A stretch of 64,000 nt of DNA from contig JADJJE010000013.1 of the NCBI GenBank assembly GCA_016706685.1, positions 124,001 to 188,000 of the forward strand, read 5' to 3'. Below are positions 18,385 through 28,000 of the stretch, piece after piece. The notes beneath the pieces are model-generated. The model saw nothing but the letters and a program-made list of their open reading frames with translations, did no database searches and was not told the DNA's origin. The DNA comes from Sandaracinaceae bacterium. GTDB lineage: Bacteria; Myxococcota_A; Polyangia; Polyangiales; Houyiibacteriaceae. Both the position numbers and the translations under genes were made by a program. Position 1 is the first letter of the stretch, and the number at the start of each line of letters is the position of its first letter.

Positions 18385-19389
18385 ATGACTCCACCCCTGG
18401 TGACGCGCTCGCATCGCGCCCCGTTCGGCCCAGAGGGCCCGGCACTGTGCAAGCCGGAGGGCTTCATCCCGGGCATCTATCCCATCGTGCGCCTGCTGGC
18501 GCAGCACCTCGACCACGCGTTCCAGCCACCGGACACGCTGATCCGCGAGGAGAGCTACTACTACCCCGCCGCTGGCTGCGGCGGCGGGCGTGACCTGGAG
18601 CAGCGCGGCACCGCGGAGCAGGGGCTGACTTGGGACGACACCCTCACCGAGCACGCGGCCGACGAGTCGGCGCACGGCGAGTGGACGGCGTACGGCCTCG
18701 CCGGTGGCTGTGCGCTGAGCGTGGGTCGCTACGAGCGCGGCAGCGGCGACTACTTCCTGAAGGTCACGGGCCCTGTCCCCCAAGTGGACGACGTACTCGA
18801 GGCCTGGTGCGCCCTCCTCGAGCGCAAGACCGGCGTTACGGCGGAGCACGCCCGTGAGGCCCTCGCGCACGCGGTCGCCTCGCGCGCGGTGGTGACGCTG
18901 GCGCACACATATCCCATTCGGCCGGACGGAGTGCTGCTTTGCGCGCCGCTCGGCGTCGTGAATGGCGTGTATCCCATCGTGCGCGTGCTGGCGCAGCACC
19001 TCGACCCCTCCTACGACCCGCCCGACACCGTCCTCGTCAAGGAGAAGGAGTACACGGCCGCCTACGGGTGTGGCGGTGGCTATGACTTCGAGAAGCGCGG
19101 TGACGAGCAGCGCTTCCTGTCCTGGTACGACGCCATCACCGAGCACTCGGCCACCGATTCGGCGAAGGGAGCCTGGGAGGCCTGCGGCCTTGCCAACGGT
19201 TACTTGCTGAAGGTGGGGCGCGACGACGGCGGGAGCCATTGCTACACCCTGAACGTCACCGCGCCCGCGCGGCTGGCGCAGGAGGTGGTGGCCGTGTGGG
19301 CCGCGCTGGTGAAGCGTGAGCCCGGGGTGACCGTCGAGCACGCGCGCGAGGAGCTGGCCCGCGTCATCGCGCTGCGCGAGCCGGCGTGA
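18385..19389 (+). CDS. Unrecognised cytoplasmic protein made of two tandem homologous domains
   Basis: 334 residues from the ATG at 18385; TACACT at 18370 is a plausible -10 box. The protein is two copies of one domain, about residues 28-168 and 192-332. Both share YPIVRxLAQHLD, PPDT, GCGGGxDxExRG, LxWxDxxTEH, GLA and a C-terminal helix with GVTxEHAREExA. The conserved cysteine-glycine run and the invariant aspartates, histidines and tryptophan look like a functional site, but I do not know the family. No signal peptide or membrane helix is present. It is divergent from the patatin-like gene and convergent with an AraC regulator. Confidence 0.65.
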   Translation: MTPPLVTRSHRAPFGPEGPALCKPEGFIPGIYPIVRLLAQHLDHAFQPPDTLIREESYYYPAAGCGGGRDLEQRGTAEQGLTWDDTLTEHAADESAHGEWTAYGLAGGCALSVGRYERGSGDYFLKVTGPVPQVDDVLEAWCALLERKTGVTAEHAREALAHAVASRAVVTLAHTYPIRPDGVLLCAPLGVVNGVYPIVRVLAQHLDPSYDPPDTVLVKEKEYTAAYGCGGGYDFEKRGDEQRFLSWYDAITEHSATDSAKGAWEACGLANGYLLKVGRDDGGSHCYTLNVTAPARLAQEVVAVWAALVKREPGVTVEHAREELARVIALREPA

Positions 19390-19434
19390 GCCAGGCGGAG
19401 CGCGGCTGATCGCGGTCTGCTGCGGGGGCTCCGA

Positions 19435-20421
19435 TCAACCGCGCAGCGCGCTGGCCGTGGCCCCCGTCCAGCGGCGGAACGCACGGTGGAAGCTGGTGGT
19501 CTGCGAGAACCCCAGCCGAAAGCTTATGTCGTCGAAGCTCAGGGTGGTGTCGCGCACCAAGCGCAGCGCTTCGTCGCGCCGCACGGCGTCCAGCACGTCG
19601 GAGAACGCCACGCCCTCCGCTTCGAGGCGACGCCGCAGCGTGCGCGGGCTCAGGCGCAGCGCGCGGGCGATGTCGTCGGCCTCGGGCGCGCCGGTCGGGA
19701 GGCGGCGCAGCAGCTCGTGGCGCACGCGGTCCACCACGCTCACCTCGAGTGGCGGCAGCTCCGCCACCATACGCGACGCCTGCGCCAGCAGCAGCCCGCG
19801 CAAGCGGTCGTCGGCGCGCGGGTTGGGGGCGCTCACGTGGGCGTCGGGGATCAGCAGCTCGTTCTCGGCCTGCTCGAAGCGAAAGCGCAGCGGCACGTTC
19901 GCGAACAGCGCTTCCTGGTCCTTGGGCGCGCGGTGCTGGCAGTGGGCCTCCAGGAACGAGACGCTCGGCATCAGCCCGCGCAGCACGAACACCCACGTGA
20001 GCAGGGCCCACTCGACCATGGACGCGGGCGGCGTCACCGGGCCCTCGTGGCCCACGACGAGGCTGGTGGTCTCGCCGCGACGCTGCACCCGGAAGTACGC
20101 CAGGTCGTGGAACAGGCGGTGGTGCTCCCGCAGGATGTCGATGGCGTCTTCCAGGTTGCGGCACGCGCCCACCAAGTAGTCCGCGAGATCGATGGCGCCC
20201 TGATCCGTGGCGAGCGCGGCGCGCACGCCCACGTCGCGGCCCACCGTCTCTTCGAGCGCACGCCAGGCGTCGTAGCCCACGGCCAGCGGCACGCGGTCGG
20301 GCCCCTCGCCGCGCGCCACCTCGGCCAGCAAGCCCGTGGTGGGCAGCGTGACTCCGCTTGCCGCGAGCGCCCCTAGCGGAGCGCGCAGCAATGCAACGTG
20401 GAAGCACGGGCCGAGCGACAC
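19435..20421 (-). CDS. AraC-family regulator with arabinose-binding-like N-terminal domain (OruR type)
   Basis: 328 residues. Residues 10-210 match the all-helical N-terminal sensor of the OruR/PF12625 group (LVGACRNLEDAIDILREHHRLF is typical), and residues 230-325 carry the two helix-turn-helix units with LSPRTLRRRLEAEGVAFSDVLDAVR and FDDISFRLGFSQTTSFHRAFRRWTG. These regulators usually respond to small organic or lipid compounds. It lies 30 bases downstream of the P450 at 20452 on the same strand and near a second P450, so control of that oxidative cluster is a reasonable inference. Confidence 0.88.
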   Translation of the reverse strand: MSLGPCFHVALLRAPLGALAASGVTLPTTGLLAEVARGEGPDRVPLAVGYDAWRALEETVGRDVGVRAALATDQGAIDLADYLVGACRNLEDAIDILREHHRLFHDLAYFRVQRRGETTSLVVGHEGPVTPPASMVEWALLTWVFVLRGLMPSVSFLEAHCQHRAPKDQEALFANVPLRFRFEQAENELLIPDAHVSAPNPRADDRLRGLLLAQASRMVAELPPLEVSVVDRVRHELLRRLPTGAPEADDIARALRLSPRTLRRRLEAEGVAFSDVLDAVRRDEALRLVRDTTLSFDDISFRLGFSQTTSFHRAFRRWTGATASALRG

Positions 20422-20451
20422 GCGCCACCTTAGCCCGCAGCGTGGAAACTG

Positions 20452-21896
20452 TCAGGCAGCCAGCGGGGCCCGGCGGGCACCGTCCACGCGCAGCACCCGC
20501 AGCGGAACGGCGTCCGACGGTCCGATCAGCACCCCGTTCATGGCGTTCTTGGTGGCGCAGCTGGGGGCGAGCTCAACGTCCACCCGGCGAATCAACTCGG
20601 CCAGCACGACGCGCATCTGGGTGGCCGCGAACGGCCTGCCAAGGCAGGCCCGTGAGCCGCCGCCGAACGGGAAGAAGTGGAACGGCGAGTGCCGCGTCCC
20701 CATGAAGCGTGCAGGGTCGAAGCGCTCGGGGTCCGGCCAGATGTCCTCGCGGTAGTGCATGATGGTGGGGCTCGGCAGCACCACGGTGCCCGCCGGCAGG
20801 TCGTAGCCACCCAGGTGCGTGTCCGCGTGAGCCGGCGCGACATGATGTTGGCCACCGGTCGGAGGCGCGAGACCTCGTCGATGACCGCCTGCAGGTACGT
20901 GAGCCGGTGCGTCTGCGCGGGGTCCACCGGACCGTCACCGAACGCCGCCTCGAGCTCGTCCCGAACGCGCTGCGTCACCTCAGGGTGCTGGGCCAGGTAG
21001 TACATGGCCCAGCTCATGGTGGTGGCGCTGGTGTCGTGCCCGCCGATCAGCAGCATGTTCAGCTCGTCCAGGATGGCTTCGTCGCTCATCGCACGGCCGT
21101 CGTCGTAGCGGCTGTGTACCAGCTCGGCCAGCACGTCCACGCGCTCGCCCGGCGCCGTCTTCCGCGCGGCCTCGAGCTCGATGCGCAGGATGTCCAGCAG
21201 CTCGCGGCGGGCGTCGAAGAGCTGGCCCAGTAGCGTGCGTGCGGCCTTGCGCGGGGTGCCGTAGCGCGCCCGGCTGAGCTGGGTGCCGGCCTTGATCGCG
21301 GCCCGCACACGGGCCCCGCCCACGGTCATGGACAGCACGCCAATCGCCGGGCGCTGCATGGTGCGCATGGTGAAGCCGAACAGCTCGTGCAGCCGCGCGG
21401 CGCGATCCGGGTCGGTCACGCCGAACACGCACTCGATGATGGTCTCGAGCGTGATGTCCGCGAAGAAGTGCTGCGCCAAGATCTCGCTGCCCGGTTCGAG
21501 AGCGCCCACCGCGTCGTGAGCGTTGCGCCACATGCCTGCGGCGTACTCGTCCACGCGGTTCTTCTTGAAGGACGGCTGCAGCATCTTGCGCTCGGCGCGG
21601 TGCGCGTCGCCGTTCATGAAGATCAGCGCCTCCGCGCCCAGCAGGAACTTGATGCCGTCGGCGTCCGAGTGGAAGTCGTCGGCCGTGCCCCGGAAGATCT
21701 CGCGCACCAGCTCCGCGTCGCCCAGCACCACCCAGGGCTCGCTCATGACCTGCACGGTGAAGATGGGCCCGAACTCGGCGTAGAAGTCGCGCACGAAGGC
21801 GTGCGGATCGTCGGTGAGCATCTGCAGCTGGCGCAGCCGGTTCGCCCGAGGGCCGGCGGGCAGGAGAGCGTGGCGGTGGTGGCGCGGCATGTTCAT
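20452..21896 (-). pseudogene. Cytochrome P450 interrupted by a one-base deletion
   Basis: The N-terminal part reads from ATG 21896 and contains the I-helix GGHDTSATTMSWA and the ExxR motif DEVSRLRP. Near 20831-20838 the frame is lost: the DNA goes on in another frame as AHADTHLGGYDLPAGTVVLP and then YREDIWPDPERF and the haem-binding FPFGGGSRACLG to the stop at 20452. Restoring one base gives 481 residues, a normal P450. Without it the haem ligand cysteine is not translated. Either a true pseudogene or a sequence error. It is divergent from the dehalogenase gene. Confidence 0.85.
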
Positions 21897-21991
21897 GGCT
21901 CTGAGTGTGGGCGCAGGTGGGCACGCCGTCAGTCGCCGCAGGCGGCCAGACGGGGTGCCGCAGGTGGCCACCTTGGGGGTACCATCGCGGC

Positions 21992-22891
21992 ATGGAGTTC
22001 CTCCGCACCCCCGCGCACCGCTTCCTGAACCTGCCGGACTACCCGTTCGCACCGCACCACGTGCAGGTGGGGAGCCCCGCGCTGCGCATGCACTACGTGG
22101 ACGAGGGGCCACGCAACGGTCCCGTCGTGCTCATGATGCACGGCGAGCCCTCGTGGTCCTACCTGTACCGCCACATGATCCCCGTGTGCGTGAAGGCCGG
22201 GCAGCGGGTCATCGCGCCGGACCTGATCGGCTTCGGCAAGTCCGACAAGCCCACGCGCATCACGGACTACACCTATGCGCGGCACGTGGCCTGGGTGCGT
22301 GACCTGATCGTGCAGCTGAACCTGCGGGACATCACGCTGGTGTGCCAGGACTGGGGCTCGCTGATTGGCCTGCGCCTCGCGGCCGAGAACGAGGAGCGCT
22401 TCGCCCGCATCGCGCTCAGCAACGGCATGCTGCCCACGGGCGAGCAGCACTTTCCGGCCGCCTTCAAGATGTGGCGCACGTTCGCGCGGGTGAGCCCGTG
22501 GTTCCCCATCAGCGGCATCTTGGCGGTGGGCACGCGCCGCACGCTGACCACGCGCGAGCGCGCCGCCTACGACGCGCCCTTTCCGACCGCCAAGCACCAG
22601 GCCGGCGCGCGCGCGTTCCCCGCGCTGGTGCCTTCCAGCCTGGCCGACCCCGCCAGCGCCGCGAACATCGCCGCGTGGGAGGTGCTGAAGCGCTGGGAGA
22701 AGCCCTTCCTGCTGGCGTTCAGCAACGGCGACCCGATTACCCGGGGCGGCGATGGCTACGTGAGCGAGCGCGTGCCCGGCACCAAGGGCCAGCCGCACGT
22801 GACCCTGCGTGGCGGGCACTTCGTGCAGGAGGACTCGCCCGTCGAGTTCGCCACGGCGGTCAACGAGCTGATCGCACGGGCCGCCCGATGA
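21992..22891 (+). CDS. Haloalkane dehalogenase-like alpha/beta hydrolase (HLD-I type)
   Basis: 299 residues from ATG 21992. The complete catalytic set expected of haloalkane dehalogenases can be placed: nucleophile D120 followed by halide-binding W121 (VCQDWGS), HGEPSW at 50-55, acid D247 in SNGDPITRGG, base H276 in GGHFVQED, and a candidate second halide-binding W161 in the cap. The DPITRG spacing is the form seen in subfamily I. The reaction would replace a halogen with hydroxyl on a haloalkane; epoxide or ester hydrolysis in relatives cannot be ruled out. It is coupled by an ATGA overlap to the P450 that follows. Confidence 0.85.
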   Translation: MEFLRTPAHRFLNLPDYPFAPHHVQVGSPALRMHYVDEGPRNGPVVLMMHGEPSWSYLYRHMIPVCVKAGQRVIAPDLIGFGKSDKPTRITDYTYARHVAWVRDLIVQLNLRDITLVCQDWGSLIGLRLAAENEERFARIALSNGMLPTGEQHFPAAFKMWRTFARVSPWFPISGILAVGTRRTLTTRERAAYDAPFPTAKHQAGARAFPALVPSSLADPASAANIAAWEVLKRWEKPFLLAFSNGDPITRGGDGYVSERVPGTKGQPHVTLRGGHFVQEDSPVEFATAVNELIARAAR

Positions 22892-24237
22892 TCTTCGATG
22901 CCCCGCTCCTGGACAACGCCGCCGCCCGGGTGGTGCGCGCGCGGTTGCCGGGGGAGCGCGGTCTGCCAGTCCTGGGCGAGACGCTGCGCATCCTCCAGGA
23001 CCCCGTGGCCAACGCGCTGCGCCTCCACGAGAAGCATGGGCCGGTGTACTGGTCGAACGGCTTCGGCATGACCAGCATCGTGGTCAGCGGGCCGGAGGCG
23101 CTCCGCGCCGTGTTCACCGACCCCACCAGCGCCTACGCGAATGGCGAGGCCTGGGAGTTCTTCATCGGCAAGTTCTTCAAGCGCGGGCTCATGCTGCTCG
23201 ACTTCGCCGAGCACCGATTCCACCGCGGCGTCATGCAGGCCGCGTTCAAGCGCCAGGCCATCGAGCGCTACTTCCAGAGCATGCAGCCCACCATCGCGCG
23301 CGCCGTCTCGGGCTGGCCGTCGGGCGAGGTGCGCGTGGCGCCACGGCTGAAGCAGCTCACCCTGGACGTGGCCATCGAGACCTTCATGGGCGAGCGCCCG
23401 GGCCCCGAGGCGGACGCCGTGAACGTGGCCTTCGTGGACACCGTTCGGGCGGGTACCGCGTTCATCCGCCACCCGGTCCCATTCGGCCGCTGGGGCAAGG
23501 GGCTGCGCGGCCGCCAGGTGCTCGAGTCGTTCATCCGCACGCGCATCCCGAAGAAGCGCGCCAACCCCTCGCACGACCTCTTCTCACGCCTGTGCGAGGC
23601 CTCCGACGCCGAGGGGAACCGCTTCACCGACGACGACATCGTGAACCACATGATCTTCCTGATGATGGCGGCCCACGACACCTCCACCATCACGCTCACG
23701 TCCTTGCTGTATCAGCTCGCGCGGCATCCAGCGTGGCAAGAGCGCCTGCGCAGCGAGCTTCACAACATCCCGGCGGGGGACCTCACCCCGGCGTCGTTCG
23801 ATGCGGCGCCCAGCCTGGACCTCGCCATCAAGGAGGCCATGCGCCTGCTCACGCCGCTGCCCGCGACCGCGCGCCGGACCGTCAAGGAGGTGGACCTGCT
23901 CGGGCACCTCATCCCTGCGGGCGTCCCTGTGGCGGTGAGCATGGCCGCCACGCACCGGCTGCCCGAGTGGTGGACCGCGCCCGACCGCTTCGACCCCGAC
24001 CGCTTCGGTCCGGAGCGTGCCGAGCATCGCCAGCACCCGTTCTTGTTCTCGCCCTTCGGGGGTGGCGCACACAAGTGCATCGGCATGCACTTCGGCGAGC
24101 TGGAGATTCGCTCCGTGGTGCACCACGTGCTCACGCGCTTCCGCTTGAGCGTTCCGCCGGGCTACGAGCTGCCGGTGGACTACACGTCGCTCCCCGTTGC
24201 GGCCGATGGGCTGCCCATGCGCCTCGAGCGACTCTGA
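22888..24237 (+). CDS. Cytochrome P450
   Basis: 449 residues. Visible landmarks are the I-helix MMAAHDTSTIT, the ExxR pair in IKEAMRLLTPLP, the PERF-like region DRFDPDRFGPER, and the haem loop FSPFGGGAHKCIG with ligand C397. It lacks a membrane anchor, so it is a soluble bacterial P450 that needs separate ferredoxin or reductase partners, none of which are encoded nearby. Its ATG overlaps the stop of the haloalkane dehalogenase gene (ATGA), so both are made together. Substrate unknown; relatives act on sterols, fatty acids and terpenes. Confidence 0.92.
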   Translation: MIFDAPLLDNAAARVVRARLPGERGLPVLGETLRILQDPVANALRLHEKHGPVYWSNGFGMTSIVVSGPEALRAVFTDPTSAYANGEAWEFFIGKFFKRGLMLLDFAEHRFHRGVMQAAFKRQAIERYFQSMQPTIARAVSGWPSGEVRVAPRLKQLTLDVAIETFMGERPGPEADAVNVAFVDTVRAGTAFIRHPVPFGRWGKGLRGRQVLESFIRTRIPKKRANPSHDLFSRLCEASDAEGNRFTDDDIVNHMIFLMMAAHDTSTITLTSLLYQLARHPAWQERLRSELHNIPAGDLTPASFDAAPSLDLAIKEAMRLLTPLPATARRTVKEVDLLGHLIPAGVPVAVSMAATHRLPEWWTAPDRFDPDRFGPERAEHRQHPFLFSPFGGGAHKCIGMHFGELEIRSVVHHVLTRFRLSVPPGYELPVDYTSLPVAADGLPMRLERL

Positions 24238-24263
24238 CCGCGAGAATTCGGTATGCTCGGGAC

Positions 24264-24656
24264 ATGTCGGGGCCCGAATCCACACCGCCTGCCTATACCG
24301 AGCGTGCCGAGCGCTACGCGCTGATGGCGCAGGTGCGCGTGCGCCGCTCGGACATCGACTACGTGCTCGACGTGATCGACATCAGCTTGAGCGGTGCGCT
24401 CATCGACCTGCGTGAGCTGGCCCGGCCCAAGTGGCTGAAGGTGCGCCAAGAGGTGCTGCTCACGCTCCTGTTGGACGGCGAGCAGCAAGAGCTCACCGGC
24501 GAGATCGTACGCATCGTGGAGGACCTCGAGGGCTCGCGCTTCGCCATCCGCTACACGCCCAAGGTGGTCGTGGAGGACCTGCGCCAGCTGCTCATGGCGC
24601 ACGGCCGGTCGCTGCCTCCTCCGCTGCCTGGCGCTCCGGGCCGCCGCGGCGGCTGA
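24264..24656 (+). CDS. PilZ-domain protein
   Basis: 130 residues, essentially one PilZ domain. The c-di-GMP motif is present as RYALMAQVRVRR with VIDISLSGALIDL (the DxSxxG part), and later strands end FAIRYTPKV. PilZ proteins bind cyclic di-GMP or act as type IV pilus partners; in myxobacteria they are often tied to motility. The first arginine motif is less perfect than RxxxR, so ligand binding is likely but not certain. It starts 26 bases after the P450, with TATGCT at 24252 as a possible own promoter. Confidence 0.78.
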   Translation: MSGPESTPPAYTERAERYALMAQVRVRRSDIDYVLDVIDISLSGALIDLRELARPKWLKVRQEVLLTLLLDGEQQELTGEIVRIVEDLEGSRFAIRYTPKVVVEDLRQLLMAHGRSLPPPLPGAPGRRGG

Positions 24657-25039
24657 GGTGTTCGCTCGACGCCACGTGGGCGGTCTCATGGCGGCGTTCA
24701 TCGCGCTGGTGCCGTCCTGGGTACGTGCGGCTCTCGCAACGGTCGCTTGGACCCTCCGCTGGCGTGTCAGTCGGAACGGACCCATCGACGTGCGATGACG
24801 TGATGGGCTGCATCACGGACAACATGCGCATGGAGCACATCGTGTTGCGTCCTGGCCCGGTGCCTCCTGCCTCGGGCCAGTGATGAGCTAGCGAGGTGTT
24901 GGCGCGGCTGTGTGGCCCATGGCAAGCATGACCGACAGCGCGAGCCTCGGGGGCACCCGACAGAGGTGCATGGACAAGCAGTCACAACTGGTGCTCACTC
25001 CGTCCTATGGGCCGCCTGAGGGGGGCGCTGGAGGTCTAC
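24657..25039. other. Intergenic stretch without a recognisable gene
   Basis: About 380 bases between the PilZ gene and the MopE-like lipoprotein. Short open frames on both strands give no family-like sequence, no tRNA-like cloverleaf or strong hairpin followed by T residues was seen. It ends with the ribosome site GGAGG just before 25040. Confidence 0.5.
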
Positions 25040-28000
25040 TTGTCGCGCAACTGTCTTTTCGTCCTTGCCGCGTCTTCGCTCATCGCTGCGTGCGGCACTC
25101 CCCCACCCAGCAACGTGGATGCGGGTCTCGCGCTCTGCCTGAGCGACGCGCAGTGTTCAGACGGAGTCTTCTGCAACGGAGCGGAGATGTGCGCACCCGC
25201 CTCGGCCGACGCCGACGCCCGCGGCTGCGTGAGCGCGACGTCGGGCCCATGCCTGACGGACCAGACGTGCGACAACGCCGGCTCGCTCTGCGTCACCGAC
25301 TGCGCTGTCCGTACGGACGCCGACGGCGATGGGCACGACGCCGTGGTGTGCGGCGGCGACGACTGCGCCGACGAGGACGCGACTCGCTTCCCGGGCAACC
25401 CGGAGGTGTGCGACGCGGACGGACACGATGAGGATTGTGACGCGTCGACGTTGGGCGGGGCGACCGACGCTGACGTGGACGGAGACCTGGAGGTGTCAGC
25501 GCTGTGCTGCAACGTGCAGAGCGACCAGAGCATTCTCTGCGGGGTGGACTGTGACGATACGCGGAGCTCGATCAACGCGTCGGGTGTGGAGGTGTGCAAT
25601 GGCCTCGACGAGGACTGCGACGGGACGCTCGATGAAGGCGTGTTCGCGACGGTGTACCGGGACCTCGACGGTGACGGCTTCGGCAACCCGGCGACGGCGC
25701 GTCAGCAGGGCTGCGGCGACCCGCTCTTCGTCTCCGACAATGGCGACTGCGACGACACGAGCGCGGCGGTGAACCCGGAGGCCCCCGAGATCTGCGACGG
25801 CCTCGACAACGACTGCGACGGGGACGACAACGACGAGATCGACGCGGACGCGGACCAGCATCTGCTACCCACATCGACGTGCGAGGGTGGGCCGCTCCCC
25901 AAGGACGATTGCAACGACAACGACCTCTCTGTGCATCCGGTCGCGACCGACGTGTGCAACGACGTGGACGATGACTGCGACGGCGAGACCGACGAGCGTG
26001 CAAGCGCCAACGTGGCCTGCGAAGCCCGGGCGCCCGGCGCGACCGCAGCCTGCGGATATGGGGGTGCGCAGGTGCTCGCCAATCGTTGCTTTCTGACGTC
26101 CTGCGATCGGGGGGCCGGGGACTGTGACGGGCAGGCGAGCAACGGCTGCGAAACGGATCTCACCAGCGAGACAAACTGCGGCGGCTGCGGTCTCCGCTGC
26201 GTGGTCGGCACCTGTCAGGAGGGTCGCTGCGTTGGGGATACCTTCGCGGGCGTGTCGTTTCACACCGGGTTCCGGCGCAGGGGTGTGGTCGCGCTCGATG
26301 GCATCCGCGCGGTGCGTTGGGGCGATGTCGGCCAGCTCCGTCAGCCCAGCTACCTCGTTTCGGCGGGTGGCGCGCCCATCGTGGGGGTGGCCGACTCGTT
26401 TGGGGACGCGTCCGGTGAGTGTTGGGTCTCGGACGAGGGGGCGGCACAATGTCGAGGCGTCGCCTCGGCGGCGTGGGGCGTTGGCCCGGGGGGGGCGACC
26501 GTGGCTCTAGACTGGATCGACACGCTCGTCACCAACGCCTCCGAGGCCGAGTTTGGCACTCGTCACGGCTGTGCGGTCGACGCAGCGGGCACGGTGACGT
26601 GCTGGGGCGCGAGCCCCGCCAACGGGCAGTCGAACACGACGGAATCGCCCACCGTAGTGCCGCTGTCCGGGGCAGCCGTGGCTGACGTCGCCATCGCGGA
26701 TGAGACCTCGTGCGCATTGCACGTGGACGGTGCGGTGAGTTGCTGGGGCAAGCACGCGGGCGACGGTGACACGCTGACGTCGAGCGCACCGTCGCGTGTG
26801 ATGATCGATGGGACGACCCCCTTGCACGCGACCGCGATCTTCGGTGGGTTCCGACATATGTGCGCGCTCGATGGAACGACTCCCTACTGCTGGGGGGAGA
26901 ACGGCGCCTGGCTCGGCACAAACGGCGACGGCCGCTTCGCGGGCTTGGTTGCGCCCAGCGCGCCCAGCATGAGCACGCTCGCGCTGGACGAGCGGCTGAC
27001 GTGCGGCATCGACGACGCCATGCACGCACGTTGCTGGGGCGCGGCGCCGCCCGGCGACGGTTCGTTGGGGGCGTCGAGCCTCGGCGATCCGGTGCTCGCG
27101 TGGGACGCGAACGGAGGACAACCCGCCGAGGTCATCGCGCTCGGAGCGGCGACAGAGGGCATGTGCTACCTCGACCTGGATGGCCGTCCGTGGTGCTGGG
27201 GAGACCGGTCTGCCGCCGAGACCCACCCCGACATCGGGCAGTTCACCGAAGCGATTCCTGTGCCTTCGAACGCTCAGCCGGCCTCTCTCGCGGCAGACGA
27301 CCTCTTCGCGTGCGCCGTGCTCGCCGATGGCACAACGCGCTGTTGGGGCGAGCTCGAACCCCTCGGCACTGCCTGGGCGGTGCCTGGCGTGCGCTACCCC
27401 GCCCGGCAGATCGACTGGCCAGCGCCCGTCGAGAGCATTGCCGTAGGAACCGCGGTCGCGTGCGTGGTGACGACCACGGGGGAGGTTTGGTGTCGAGGCG
27501 GCAGCGTGGACAACGGCTCGGACGTCCTGGTGCCAGCGCCGTCTAGCGTCGGCGACGCATCGCGGATTGATGTTCCGCCAGCCCAACAGGTGGTCGTGTC
27601 CGACACTGCCGCGTGCGCGCTGCTGCGCGACGGAGGCGTGCGCTGCTGGGGCATCGATGCCACGGGCGTGCTGGGCGACGGGGATGGCGCGCCCGACGAC
27701 TGTGATGGAATCCCATGCGCCCGCACGCCCGTCGCCGTGGTCGGTCTCCCCGCGGGAGACCCCGTGGTCCAGCTGTCGTTGCATGCCGAAGCGCTGGCTG
27801 CGAACGCGTGCGCGCGCCTCGCGTCGGGGCGCGTCGTCTGTTGGGGCGCCGGGGGGGGCGGAGGCCTCGGAAACGGAGCGCTGTCGCCGCTCTACGCGCA
27901 TGCTCCCCAGGACCCGGTGGCAGGGATCGACGACGCCGTCTCGATCTCGACCTACTTCGTGAACACCTGCGCGGTTCGCGCGGGTGGTACCGTGGCGTGT

